The notes below the pieces were generated by a model that had not been told where the DNA came from, searched no databases, and was given only the letters and a program-made list of their open reading frames with translations. Position numbers and translations under genes: made by a program. A DNA stretch of 64,000 nt from Diaphorobacter caeni (GTDB lineage: Bacteria; Pseudomonadota; Gammaproteobacteria; Burkholderiales; Burkholderiaceae_C): the NCBI RefSeq assembly GCF_015354245.1, contig NZ_JADKYZ010000002.1, forward strand, positions 744,001 through 808,000. Reading direction: 5' to 3'. Shown piece after piece: positions 43,826-53,026 of this stretch. Each line of letters begins with the position of its first letter. The stretch's first letter is position 1.

Positions 43826-45469
43826 TCAGGATGACGCGGCCACGGCCACAGGCTCCGCGACCCGTGTCAGCGTCTGGCGGATGTCCGCGATGCGGTGCAC
43901 GTGCTGCCATGACTCGTCGACGTTTCCCTGCTCGGCGCCTGCGGCGCTGGCCTTGTCGATCACCGCCAGCAGCTCGGGCAGCGCCGCCGGATCGAGCCAC
44001 AGCGCGGCGCTTCCGAGCGCCTGCGACAGGTCGTGGCGCACGCTCCAGTTCGTGCTCGCGCCGTCCGCCGCCAGGGCATATTGCGACAGCGCCGAGACGA
44101 TCTGCGCGGACAGCTGCGGCGAGAGCTGCTCGCCGGGCTCCATCAGCTCGCCGATGCGGATCAGCACGACCACCAGCCTCGGCGCGGCCTTGACGCGGCT
44201 GCTCCAGTAGGCCTCGCGCTCGGGCAACGGCATGGCGGCCAGCAAGGAGTTCAGGCTCTGCAGCGCGAGGCGGCTTTCCTGCATCGAGGTCAACAGCCCC
44301 AGCCACTCCCGGCTGGGCGCGCGCGCCGCCGCTTCGAGCAGGCCGTCCCACAGCGAGCGCTTCCACTCGGTCTTGCCCGCCCACGCGAACAGCGCCTCGG
44401 GCATCATCCCGAGATGCGCGAGCCACCACGCGGGCGGCGTCATGCGCACGAGTTGGTAGAGCCACCAGGCGCGCTCGCCGCCCTTGAAGAAACCGCTGGG
44501 CTTGATGGCGATGCCGTCGCGCGGCCAGTCGGCGTTTTCCTTTTCGGGCGGCTCGATGGTCCATGTGTCCCCATCGCCATTAAGCTTGAGCAGCGGCATG
44601 ATCCACGCGACCACGCGCTGCGAATGCGCGCTGTCCGGCAGCGTCGACAGCAGTTCCGCCGCCAGCTGCTTGATCTCGCCGCTGCGGTCGGTCAGCAGGC
44701 GCTCAAGGAGCGGCTCGTCGTCCATCGACAGCTTCGCGCTCAGCACCTCCAGCATCGCCAGACGCTCCTTGGCGTTGAGCTCCTTGATCGCGGCCTCGAA
44801 GCGCTCGCGTGCCGCGCGTGGATCGCTGCCCCGCTCGCTGCGCAGCACGGCCACGCGCTGCTCGAAGCTGCCTTCGCTCCACAGCTGTTCGACATCGGCC
44901 TGCTGATCGGTGCCCACCGCGTACTTCCACGCGGGATTGAGCTGCGCCAGCCACAGGCCGCGCGCGCCCAGCACGCCAAGCAGATCCGCTCGCAGCGCCG
45001 AGTTGCGCGCGCCCGCGTCGAGCGCCGTCGGCAGCGTCTGCTGCGGCAGCCGCATCCCGGCGCGCGCAAGCACATGCCAGCTCTGGCGGATCAGGCTTTC
45101 AGGCCCGTCGCGCAAGGCGGCGTTGAGCGCGCGCATCACCGCCTCGTCGGTCGGCATCGGCTGCACGTCATCGGGCGCGGCGGACAGGGCCAGCGGCGGA
45201 TCGACGGCAGCCGGCACATGGCCCGCGCGCTGCCACAGGGCAGCCGCACCCGCCGCACGCAACAGCTTGATCGAGCCCGCGTGCGCATCACCTGCCGACG
45301 GCAGCGCGGCATTCGCGTCGCGCACCAGCGCCTGCAGCGCGATGGGCCACTGCGCATCATCGACCGCGTCCATTCGCTGCGTGCCGACCAGCGCCTGCTG
45401 CATCAGCCCCTGCCAAAGCGAAGAATTCATGGGCGCACCGCCCGTCAATCCACCCGTTGATCCGCTCAT
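43826..45469 (-). CDS. DUF5691 family protein
   Basis: This 547-aa protein of unknown function is all-helical by composition (Leu/Ala/Arg/Trp-rich) and HEAT-repeat-like, with no catalytic motif that I recognise. A conserved-looking block is AIKELNAKERLAMLEVLSAKLSMDDEPLLERLL, given here only as its position at about residues 255-290. GGGAGAGG precedes the ATG at 45469, which overlaps the SWIM stop codon (ATGA), so translation is coupled. A shorter start at 45430 is possible. DUF5691 is known mainly from neighbourhoods with SWIM, MoxR, DUF5682 and VWA genes. Confidence 0.85.
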   Translation of the reverse strand: MSGSTGGLTGGAPMNSSLWQGLMQQALVGTQRMDAVDDAQWPIALQALVRDANAALPSAGDAHAGSIKLLRAAGAAALWQRAGHVPAAVDPPLALSAAPDDVQPMPTDEAVMRALNAALRDGPESLIRQSWHVLARAGMRLPQQTLPTALDAGARNSALRADLLGVLGARGLWLAQLNPAWKYAVGTDQQADVEQLWSEGSFEQRVAVLRSERGSDPRAARERFEAAIKELNAKERLAMLEVLSAKLSMDDEPLLERLLTDRSGEIKQLAAELLSTLPDSAHSQRVVAWIMPLLKLNGDGDTWTIEPPEKENADWPRDGIAIKPSGFFKGGERAWWLYQLVRMTPPAWWLAHLGMMPEALFAWAGKTEWKRSLWDGLLEAAARAPSREWLGLLTSMQESRLALQSLNSLLAAMPLPEREAYWSSRVKAAPRLVVVLIRIGELMEPGEQLSPQLSAQIVSALSQYALAADGASTNWSVRHDLSQALGSAALWLDPAALPELLAVIDKASAAGAEQGNVDESWQHVHRIADIRQTLTRVAEPVAVAASS

Positions 45470-46869
45470 TGCACCTCTCCCGAAAGCGCCCAGATGAGCT
45501 GCGCCCCGTCGTCGCCCACCAAGCTCCACGCGCTGAGCAAGCGCCAGCGCTCATCGCTCCACTCGCCCATCGCCAGCACCGGATGTCCGCCGCTCGCCGC
45601 AAGCAGGCTCCACGCCTGTTCATCCGGCAGATCGAGCTGCAGCACGCGCTGCTCGCCGTCAGTGCCTTCGTGAGCGGCATCGGTCACCACCGCCTGCCAG
45701 CCAGCGCCCTCGGCGCGATGCAGATGCACGCCCTGCAGCATCAGCGGCTGCAGCGGCTGAAACGGATTGCCCGCAAGCCGCTCCGCCAGATCTCGCCAGC
45801 TCCGCTGCGCCTGGCTGTGCGCGAGCAACGACGGCGACGCGTCGCCCTGCTCGTCGAGCAGGCTGCTCGCATCTGCGGCGATGGCACGCATCGGCGCGCC
45901 GCCCGGATAGAAATGCAGACTCGCCGCGTAGCTGCGCCCCACCAGCCATGCGCGCTCATAGCCACGGCCGCCGTGCGCGTAGTCCTGCAGCAGCGCGATG
46001 CGCCGCGTCCGCTCGCCGAGCAGCCACATGCGCCGCTCCACGAGTCGGCCCTGCCCCTCGATCTGGCAGCCGCCCAGCACCCGCCAGGTGTCCGCCACGG
46101 CGGGCGAGGTGGCCAGCAGTTCGGCCTTGTCCTGATTGAAACCGAGCGCGCCCATCACATCGTCGAGCATCGCGGGCGGCAGCTGATCGCGGCGCGCCGC
46201 GGCGTCGAGCAGCAGCTGCCACTGACCCAGATGGCTGAGCAGCACGGCCGGCCAGTCGCCACGCGCGCTCGCCACGTCGTACAGCTGGGTGACGCGCGCG
46301 GCCATGCCGGGCGCCTGTGCATCCACCAGCCGCGCGGCCATGTTCCGCCACGCCTGATGGGTGCTTGCGTCGTCAAGCTGCTGCGAGGCCAGCCCTTGGC
46401 GCAGCATGTCCTGCATCCACAGCGAGAGTTCGGCCAGACCGCCGTCCACGCGGCTCCAGCGTTTGGCTTCACGCTTGGCGGAGGCCTCTGGGTCGGGCGG
46501 CGCGGCGGCCACTGCGGCGGCCTTGGCCTCCTTCTTCTCGGCGCGGTCACGGCGCGAGTCGAGCCATTCGCTGACCCAGAGCGGGCGCGTGTCGGAAGCA
46601 GCCACCTGCCCTGCCGTACGCAGGAGCAGCAGCGCCAGCCCATGCTTGCACGGGAACTTGCGGCTCGGGCAACTGCATTTGAACGAGGGACCGCTCAGAT
46701 CGACCTGCGTCTGATAGGGCTTGCTGCCGCTGCCCTGACACTCGCCCCAGACTGCCGCCTCATCGCTGCCGAGGGTCGGCCATTTGCCGGGAGACTTCAG
46801 GCCCTGCGCGGCCTTGGTTGAGGAAGCATCCGGGGACAGCCCCAAAACTTCTGCTTCGCTGGTTAGCAC
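45466..46869 (-). CDS. SWIM zinc-finger protein
   Basis: This 467-aa protein is probably the first gene of the cluster. The N-terminal SWIM finger is FKCSCPSRKFPCKHGLALLL (CxCx(n)CxH), which binds zinc and usually nucleic acid or protein. An Ala/Glu/Lys-rich linker follows (about residues 110-135), then a long region with LWMQDMLRQGLA and a C-terminus rich in Trp (SEWSDERWRLLSAWSLVGDDG). The start is GTG at 46869, with AGAAGG six bases upstream. A longer frame reaches 47046, but the added residues look non-coding. It would provide target recognition for the machine; this is inference. Confidence 0.88.
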   Translation of the reverse strand: MLTSEAEVLGLSPDASSTKAAQGLKSPGKWPTLGSDEAAVWGECQGSGSKPYQTQVDLSGPSFKCSCPSRKFPCKHGLALLLLRTAGQVAASDTRPLWVSEWLDSRRDRAEKKEAKAAAVAAAPPDPEASAKREAKRWSRVDGGLAELSLWMQDMLRQGLASQQLDDASTHQAWRNMAARLVDAQAPGMAARVTQLYDVASARGDWPAVLLSHLGQWQLLLDAAARRDQLPPAMLDDVMGALGFNQDKAELLATSPAVADTWRVLGGCQIEGQGRLVERRMWLLGERTRRIALLQDYAHGGRGYERAWLVGRSYAASLHFYPGGAPMRAIAADASSLLDEQGDASPSLLAHSQAQRSWRDLAERLAGNPFQPLQPLMLQGVHLHRAEGAGWQAVVTDAAHEGTDGEQRVLQLDLPDEQAWSLLAASGGHPVLAMGEWSDERWRLLSAWSLVGDDGAQLIWALSGEVQ

Positions 46870-47054
46870 GTGCTGCCTTCTCCATCCCGCCTGTGATAGC
46901 GAACAAGTATTAGTCTTGCCAGATTTATACCAAAGTCCCGATGTCAATCTGGCGAAGCCCTGCCGGGAGTTTGTGAACTTGTGCATCGGCGCCACATGGC
47001 GATTCAGGGTAGACGCCAGTAGCGGCCCCGTCGGCGCCGCAGACAATCTCCGCC

Positions 47055-48818
47055 ATGCTCTCTCCCAGCCAGGTCATCGTCATCGCCACGCCGGTGTTCT
47101 TTTTGCTGATCGCCGTCGAATGGCTGGTCAGCATGCGCCGACAGAAATACAAGTACCGGCTGGCCGACGCGTTCAGCTCGATGAGCCTCGGACTCATGAG
47201 TCAGACCAGCGCGGTCTTCACCAAGCTGCTCACCGTGGGCATCTACACCGCCGTGTTCGAGCATGTGGCGCTGGTGCGCGCGGACGCGTTCTGGCTCAGC
47301 GTGCCCGGCTGGCTGATTGCGCTCGTGCTCTACGATTTTCTCTACTACTGGAACCACCGCATGGGCCACGAGGTGGGCGTGCTCTGGGCCGCGCATGTGG
47401 TGCACCACCAGAGCCAGCAGTACAACCTGTCGACCGCCCTGCGCCAGCCCAGCACCTATGCGCTGCTGTCGTGGCTGTTCTATCTGCCGATGGCCCTGGT
47501 CGGCGTGCCGCCGCTCGTGTTCGTCGTCGTCGGCCTCATCGATCTGCTCTACCAGTTCTGGGTGCACACCGAGCAGGTGCGCCGCCTCGGCTGGTTCGAC
47601 CGCTGGTTCTGCGCGCCCAGCAACCACCGCGTGCACCACGCCGTCAACGACCAGTACATCGACAAGAACTACGGCGGCATCCTCATCCTCTGGGACCGAC
47701 TCTTCGGCACCTTCAAGCAGGAAGACGACCGCGAACCCTGCGTCTACGGCACGCGCGGCCTGCTCAAGAGCTGGGACCCGCTCTGGGCCAACCTCTCCAT
47801 CTACAACCAGCTCGCGCACGACAGCTGGCACGCGCGCAGCCTGAGTGACAAGCTGCGCGTCTGGCTCAAGCCGCCGGGCTGGCGCCCCGCCGACGTGGCC
47901 GAGCGATTTCCCAGACCGGCCTTCGTGCTCGACGAGCACCGCGTACTGTTCGATCCGCCCCTGAGCCGCGCCGCCAGAGGCTTTGCGGCGATGCAGTTCG
48001 TCGCGCTGATGACCGCAGCGGCGCTGTTTCTCTGGAACGCCGACCAGGCCCCGCTCGCGCACAACCTCATCTGGTTCGCCTCCATCAGCGCCGCGCAATG
48101 GACCCTCGGTGCCGTGCTCCAGGGCCGCATCAGCGTGTGGCTCGCGCTGATGCTCGACGCCGGCGTGCTCGCGGCCGCCACCGGCGCACTCGGGCTGATG
48201 GAGTGGCACATGGTCTTCAAGCCGGCCGCCATGCTGCTGGCCTGCGCGCAGGTGTTCAGCGCGCAGCGCCACGCCCCCGTGGACAGCAAGGGCCGCACCC
48301 ACCCGTACTCGCTGCGCTGGATGCTGCTGGCACTGCAGTGGTCCTTCATCGGCGACGTCTGTCTGATGCTGCCCGCCAGCGGCATGTTCGTGCCCGGCCT
48401 CGTGAGCTTTCTGCTCGCCCACCTGTGCTACATCGTGGTGATGAAGCGCGGCATGCCCTGGTTCGCCGACCGCCGCGCGCTCGTCATAGCGCTGCTGCTC
48501 GGCGCGGGCATGTACGCCTTCCTCTGGACCGGCGGCCTGCCCGCCGATCTGCGCATCCCCGTCGCGGTCTACGTCGCCGTCATCGCGCTGATGACCGCGC
48601 AGGCCTGGGGCCGCTGGCGCGTCATGCGGTCGGCCAACGCGCTGCAGGTGGCGCTCGGCGCGAGCCTGTTCATGCTGAGCGACGCCATCCTCGCGCTGGA
48701 CCGCTTCGTGCAGCCGGTTCCCTATGCGCTGTTCTGGGTGCTGATCGCCTACTTCGGCGCGCAGGCGCTGATCGTCTGGGGCTTGACCGGAAAGCCAGCA
48801 GCCAGCCGTCAACCGTGA
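47055..48818 (+). CDS. fused sterol-desaturase/alkylglycerol-monooxygenase-like and YhhN lysoplasmalogenase-like membrane protein
   Basis: This 587-aa polytopic membrane protein has an N-terminal half (about 1-260) in the fatty-acid-hydroxylase superfamily. Its diiron histidine boxes are NHRMGHE (His101, His105), HVVHHQ (114-118) and NHRVHH (~199-204), in the spacing seen in alkylglycerol monooxygenase. After a linker, residues ~345-580 form eight hydrophobic helices with the YhhN/TMEM86 pattern (SFIGDVCLMLP, HLCYIVVM, ASLFMLSDAILALDRF). Both parts belong to ether-lipid breakdown in animals, which makes the fusion coherent. It is divergent from the SWIM gene over 185 bp. Confidence 0.88.
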   Translation: MLSPSQVIVIATPVFFLLIAVEWLVSMRRQKYKYRLADAFSSMSLGLMSQTSAVFTKLLTVGIYTAVFEHVALVRADAFWLSVPGWLIALVLYDFLYYWNHRMGHEVGVLWAAHVVHHQSQQYNLSTALRQPSTYALLSWLFYLPMALVGVPPLVFVVVGLIDLLYQFWVHTEQVRRLGWFDRWFCAPSNHRVHHAVNDQYIDKNYGGILILWDRLFGTFKQEDDREPCVYGTRGLLKSWDPLWANLSIYNQLAHDSWHARSLSDKLRVWLKPPGWRPADVAERFPRPAFVLDEHRVLFDPPLSRAARGFAAMQFVALMTAAALFLWNADQAPLAHNLIWFASISAAQWTLGAVLQGRISVWLALMLDAGVLAAATGALGLMEWHMVFKPAAMLLACAQVFSAQRHAPVDSKGRTHPYSLRWMLLALQWSFIGDVCLMLPASGMFVPGLVSFLLAHLCYIVVMKRGMPWFADRRALVIALLLGAGMYAFLWTGGLPADLRIPVAVYVAVIALMTAQAWGRWRVMRSANALQVALGASLFMLSDAILALDRFVQPVPYALFWVLIAYFGAQALIVWGLTGKPAASRQP

Positions 48819-48832
48819 AATCCCGACAGCGA

Positions 48833-48862
48833 TTGACCGATATATCACCCAAAGGCGATAAT
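48833..48862 (+). promoter_or_regulatory. sigma70-type promoter upstream of the mgtC leader
   Basis: TTGACC (48833-48838), an 18-bp spacer and GATAAT (48857-48862) make a good sigma70 promoter, starting 15 bp after the fused membrane protein gene. Transcription would begin near 48869 and run through the small ORFs and hairpins to mgtC. Confidence 0.65.
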
Positions 48863-48891
48863 TGAAGGATCGCCATTTCAGGAGTCCCCAC

Positions 48892-48957
48892 GTGGACAGT
48901 GCCAGTTCAACCAGTGATTTATCGCGCGCCGCAATGGCAGCGTTGCTGGCCGACTGA
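48892..48957 (+). CDS. candidate 21-codon leader ORF
   Basis: A GTG start with AGGAG seven bases upstream opens a 21-residue frame (begins MDSASSTSDL, ends ALLAD) right after the predicted promoter. It is too short to call by composition. Its value is positional: it sits at the head of a long untranslated leader ending at mgtC and just before a nested hairpin, as expected for a translated regulatory ORF. There are no proline runs. Confidence 0.35.
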   Translation: MDSASSTSDLSRAAMAALLAD

Positions 48958-48970
48958 CTGGACTCCCCGC

Positions 48971-49008
48971 TTGAACGGGAGCCGGTCACCGGCACCAGAA
49001 CCGTTCAA
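48971..49008 (+). promoter_or_regulatory. nested hairpin in the mgtC leader
   Basis: TTGAACGG (48971-48978) pairs perfectly with CCGTTCAA (49001-49008) and encloses GCCGG-TCA-CCGGC (48981-48993). More hairpins follow, such as CGACATGCGTGTCG near 49046. The structure begins 13 bases after the 21-codon ORF stop, so ribosomes on that ORF could influence its folding. Confidence 0.5.
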
Positions 49009-49180
49009 TGCATTGCGGCGCGACTGAGCGCTCGCCTCAGGCTCGACATGCGTGTCGGCCTCTCCTGCGCCCACCTTTCGAATCATGGAAGCACTTCGGA
49101 GTCGATCGACGCCGGAGCGTTTGACGCGTACCGTTTCCGCGTGGCCCTTCTTCATTCTTGCCTCACCGAAGGAGAACGCC

Positions 49181-49381
49181 ATGAAGACCTTTTTCTTTCG
49201 CACCGCCCGCATGACGTCTCGCAACCGCAGCTGCACCACAGAGACGAGCAGCGCCGCCGCATCGACCGCATCGCCCTCCCAGCCGCTGCAGGACCAGCTG
49301 CGCGAGCTCGACACTCTCACCCGCTGGCCCACGCACCGCATCCGCAGCTTTCTTGCGACCCAGTCGCGCCGTGCGCGCTGA
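49181..49381 (+). CDS. small hypothetical protein (66 aa) in the mgtC leader
   Basis: An ATG preceded by AAGGAGAAC with ideal spacing opens a 66-codon frame (MKTFFFRTARMTSRNRSC...FLATQSRRAR). The product is basic and Ser/Thr/Arg-rich, without a membrane helix. I do not recognise it. The strong ribosome-binding site argues that it is translated. It lies between the promoter and mgtC, so it may be a regulatory ORF or simply a small cotranscribed gene. Confidence 0.55.
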   Translation: MKTFFFRTARMTSRNRSCTTETSSAAASTASPSQPLQDQLRELDTLTRWPTHRIRSFLATQSRRAR

Positions 49382-49440
49382 GACGCTGGCCCGTCACGCC
49401 CCCGCAGCGTCCTGAGCGCAAACTCAGCAATTGCCAAGGC

Positions 49441-49575
49441 GTGGACGGCGAACTCGCGAACCCGCCACGGCCCTGGAGCGCGCAAGATCCAGAGTGGTTC
49501 ATCGTCATATGGCTCTGCTACGCTGTCGTGACGACGCTGCTCGGGCGCTTTCACATGAAGCGCCGAGGCTGGTGA
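49441..49575 (+). CDS. small single-helix membrane protein candidate (44 aa)
   Basis: A GTG start (AAGG just upstream) gives 44 residues: a Pro-rich N-terminus, ELANPPRPWSAQDPE, then one membrane helix, WFIVIWLCYAVVTTLLG, and a basic tail, RFHMKRRGW. The positive-inside tail and clean helix look like a genuine small membrane protein. It ends 52 bp before mgtC. In enterobacteria MgtC is controlled by a small membrane peptide (MgtR), so a functional link is conceivable; no sequence similarity is claimed. Confidence 0.5.
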   Translation: MDGELANPPRPWSAQDPEWFIVIWLCYAVVTTLLGRFHMKRRGW

Positions 49576-49627
49576 CAACAAAGCGCGCAGCACGCACCAA
49601 GACAACCACATCAGGACCGCGCATCGC

Positions 49628-50344
49628 ATGCAAGCTCTCCACAACCTCAATGCGCAAGCAGCGCTCAACACGCTGGTCAGCCTGTTCTTCGCCTTCATCT
49701 TCGGCAGCGTCATCGGCCTCGAACGCCAGATCCGCCAACGCACGGCGGGCCTGCGCACCAACACGCTGGTGGCGGTCGGCGCGGCGGTGTTCGTGGATCT
49801 GGCCATGCGGCTGAGCGACGCGGACGGCGCCACGCGCGTGATCGCCTACGTGGTCTCGGGCGTGGGCTTTCTCGGCGCCGGATCGATCATGAAGGAAGGC
49901 GCCACCGTCACCGGCCTGAACACCGCCGCCACTCTGTGGGGGTCCGCCGCCGTGGGTGCCTGCTGCGGCGCGAGCATGATTCTCGAGGCCTTCATGGCGA
50001 CCCTGTTCGTGCTCGCCTCCAACACCCTGCTGCGCCCGGTGGTCAACACCATCAACCGCCGCCCCGTGAACGAAGAAGCGGGCGAGGCGATCTACTACGT
50101 CTACGCGATCTGCACGAGCAGCGTTCAGGCGGCGGTGCGCGAACGGATGCTCGAGTTGCTCGATGCCGCGACCTACCCGGCGCGCTCAGTGGAAAAACAT
50201 GCGTTCGGGCCGAGCGACACGGAGATCGAGGTCGTGCTGCACGCAACGTCCGTGGACGCGGATGAGCTCGACGGTGTCGTCAAGCAGATTGAGGCCTTGC
50301 CCGGCGTCCTCCAGGCGTTCTGGAACTCCAGCACGGAGGAGTGA
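49628..50344 (+). CDS. mgtC: MgtC/SapB family protein
   Basis: This inner-membrane protein of 238 aa has four to five N-terminal helices carrying the MgtC signature: FGSVIGLERQIRQRTAGLRTNTLVAVGAAVF, given here as residues ~26-56, and VVSGVGFLGAGSIMKEG. A C-terminal cytoplasmic ACT-like domain follows (about 150-236, AIYYVYAICTSS, EIEVVLHATSVDADE). MgtC proteins are induced in low magnesium and help survival inside macrophages or in magnesium limitation, partly by inhibiting F-ATP synthase in Salmonella. AGGA lies eleven bases before the ATG. A long structured leader precedes it. Confidence 0.93.
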   Translation: MQALHNLNAQAALNTLVSLFFAFIFGSVIGLERQIRQRTAGLRTNTLVAVGAAVFVDLAMRLSDADGATRVIAYVVSGVGFLGAGSIMKEGATVTGLNTAATLWGSAAVGACCGASMILEAFMATLFVLASNTLLRPVVNTINRRPVNEEAGEAIYYVYAICTSSVQAAVRERMLELLDAATYPARSVEKHAFGPSDTEIEVVLHATSVDADELDGVVKQIEALPGVLQAFWNSSTEE

Positions 50345-50392
50345 GGGGGCGGGGAATTCGTTCCCATCCGCTCCTGCCGGGACGCCCCGGCC

Positions 50393-50557
50393 TCAACTGG
50401 CCGCAGCCACGATGGTGTTGAGAATCAGCACCACCAGTCCGAACACGCCGATGACCATGCAGACGTCCGCTCCCTTGCGTTCACGCATCGCGTAGCCTCC
50501 CACCAGCAGCAACATGGCCACGCTCCCCGCGATGATGTTGAAGTCGAACAGTTCCAT
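50393..50557 (-). CDS. small two-helix membrane protein (54 aa)
   Basis: This is a 54-aa protein with two hydrophobic segments (NIIAGSVAMLLLVGGYA and VCMVIGVFGLVVLILNTIVAA) joined by a short charged turn, RERKGAD. It is convergent with mgtC, with 48 bp between stops. The frame is open upstream to 50812 but without membrane-protein character, so the ATG at 50557 is preferred. Not recognised; the clean hairpin topology suggests a real small inner-membrane protein. Confidence 0.6.
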   Translation of the reverse strand: MELFDFNIIAGSVAMLLLVGGYAMRERKGADVCMVIGVFGLVVLILNTIVAAAS

Positions 50558-50930
50558 GCTTGATCCATCGTTGTGCGCTGTCGAAAGAGGTTGACGACGA
50601 CGAAGGTCCTCGAAGTCCGGCAGCGTGTGAGTTATGTATGACGTAAGACGTGAGACACTTTTTCTTACTAACGATTGTCGGAACTCCATGCCCGACATCA
50701 CTTGACTTACCTCAAGACACCTCGCAACCCGCCCCAGCGACCTGCTTGCATATTCCCAACCGCAGCAAAACCTGCATATCCATATCGCGAAAAGTACTAA
50801 CAACTGCGCCACAATGGACTGGTTGCTTTCAGCCAGACTCTTGTCCGGCGTCCTTTCCCGTTTTCTTTCCCGTTTTCTTTCTCGTTTTCATCCCGTTCCG
50901 ATTCATCCCCTGTAGCTGGAGACTTCTTTC
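50558..50930. promoter_or_regulatory. regulatory gap upstream of cysK with pyrimidine tandem repeat
   Basis: These 373 bp hold no gene. Bases 50858-50896 contain about three tandem copies of a 12-bp pyrimidine-rich unit (CCCGTTTTCTTT-like). An A/T-richer stretch around 50640-50680 and near 50790 may carry promoters for the divergent genes. No CysB site can be named with confidence. Confidence 0.5.
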
Positions 50931-51848
<918 letters not shown>

Positions 51849-51893
51849 GCTCGTCGTCCTGCATATCCACTGCCCACCTGCCGTGGATACCCC

Positions 51894-51932
51894 AGCCCCG
51901 AACTGCGGTCGCGTGCCGTGGTGGGGCTTTTT
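51894..51932 (+). terminator. Rho-independent terminator after cysK
   Basis: AGCCCC (51894-51899) pairs with GGGGCT (51923-51928), with further pairing inside, followed by TTTTTC. The rest of the 51849-52186 gap contains no gene; its AT-richer part (52010-52070) probably holds the promoter of the next gene. Confidence 0.8.
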
Positions 51933-52186
51933 CATGCCCGGCACTCATGCCTTGCACGTTTGCGAGCCATTCCATCCGAACCTTCTTCACGACATCAAAT
52001 TGACAGCAACAGCGGAAAAGCATTGGCTATCATGTTGATGCATTGATCCCATTCATCAATTAAAAACACTCGGTCAGCGTGACTGGATCGAGAGGGCTCA
52101 CCATATCGATGCCGCACAGCGTGGCACCCCAACCCGCGCGTTCAATCGTGCACCGCACACCGGCTCGTGCTGCTGACCAGACCACC

Positions 52187-52915
52187 ATGTCTTCACTCAC
52201 CACTCGACGCGAACACCTGCGCTGCCTGCTGGCTCTGACAGCGCTGACGACGGCAGGCTGCAGCGCTGCCGCCTCTCCGCACTCCACGCCGTGGGCTCCT
52301 TGGAATCCCCAAACGCCGAAGCCCTCCAACATGTCACCCGACAAAGCCTACGCCCTCTTTCTGGCCTGGAAGGCCTTTGTCGGCCCGGTGCGCAAGGCGT
52401 CGTTCACCGGCATCGAGCAGCGGCCCAACGGCAGCTTCAAGGCGATCCATGGCGGTGCCGATTTCGACTACGACATCGATACCCGAACGCTGATGGTGAT
52501 GCGCCTGCTGACCGAAGGCGCGAACCCGCTGATCCGCGACGACCACCCCGGCGTGGTGGCCAACCGGAAGCTGGCGCTGCAGGAGCCGTTCACCATGGGC
52601 GGTGCGCAGTTCTTCATCAATCCGCGTCCGTGGTTGACGGATCTGCATCGTGCTCGCTCGCCGGGCATGAATGCCTACATGCTGCGGCGGGACTTCAACG
52701 ATGCGGACATTCCGAAGGAAAGCTTCGTGCTCGACGTGCGATGGCTTCTCTTTTGGGGGTTCTACTGGTATCCGCACGGCGGCAATCTGGTCGGAGTGGA
52801 AGAGCCCGGATTCAAGCGCGCCTTCCGTCCACAGGACTATCTGGAGCGCACGCGTCCGGCGCTCGAGAAATGGGCCAACGCACTGCTGGCAAAGGGTGAG
52901 CCTCCGGATCTCTGA
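52187..52915 (+). CDS. hypothetical exported lipoprotein
   Basis: This 242-aa protein has a twin-Arg-containing signal peptide (TTRREHLRCLLALTAL) ending in the lipobox TTAGC with Cys25. The mature protein is rich in Trp, Pro and Tyr (STPWAPWNPQTPKPSNMSPD, RWLLFWGFYWYPHGGNL). I do not recognise a domain. The chosen ATG gives the only frame position with a proper N-terminal signal; the longer frame to 52079 buries it. It stands alone between cysK and the FAD oxidoreductase gene. Confidence 0.75.
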   Translation: MSSLTTRREHLRCLLALTALTTAGCSAAASPHSTPWAPWNPQTPKPSNMSPDKAYALFLAWKAFVGPVRKASFTGIEQRPNGSFKAIHGGADFDYDIDTRTLMVMRLLTEGANPLIRDDHPGVVANRKLALQEPFTMGGAQFFINPRPWLTDLHRARSPGMNAYMLRRDFNDADIPKESFVLDVRWLLFWGFYWYPHGGNLVGVEEPGFKRAFRPQDYLERTRPALEKWANALLAKGEPPDL

Positions 52916-53026
52916 GCACAAACGGGCCCCTGCGGAGCTGGACTGCCGGCAAGGGACATGGCGTTTCGCTATGATTTCGTCCCCTGATTGAACTGCTCTC
53001 GCCCGATCACCACGGGCCAGCCCCAC

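Noticed and set aside
34725-46869. Prophage or integrative island interpretation of the MoxR cluster
   Set aside because: Codon and GC character match the surroundings, with no integrase, att-like repeats or tRNA at the borders.
48919-49833. Minus-strand 304-codon frame covering the mgtC leader and 5' end
   Set aside because: Overlaps clearly coding mgtC antisense, has no recognisable domain, and the plus strand shows a promoter and ribosome-binding sites instead.
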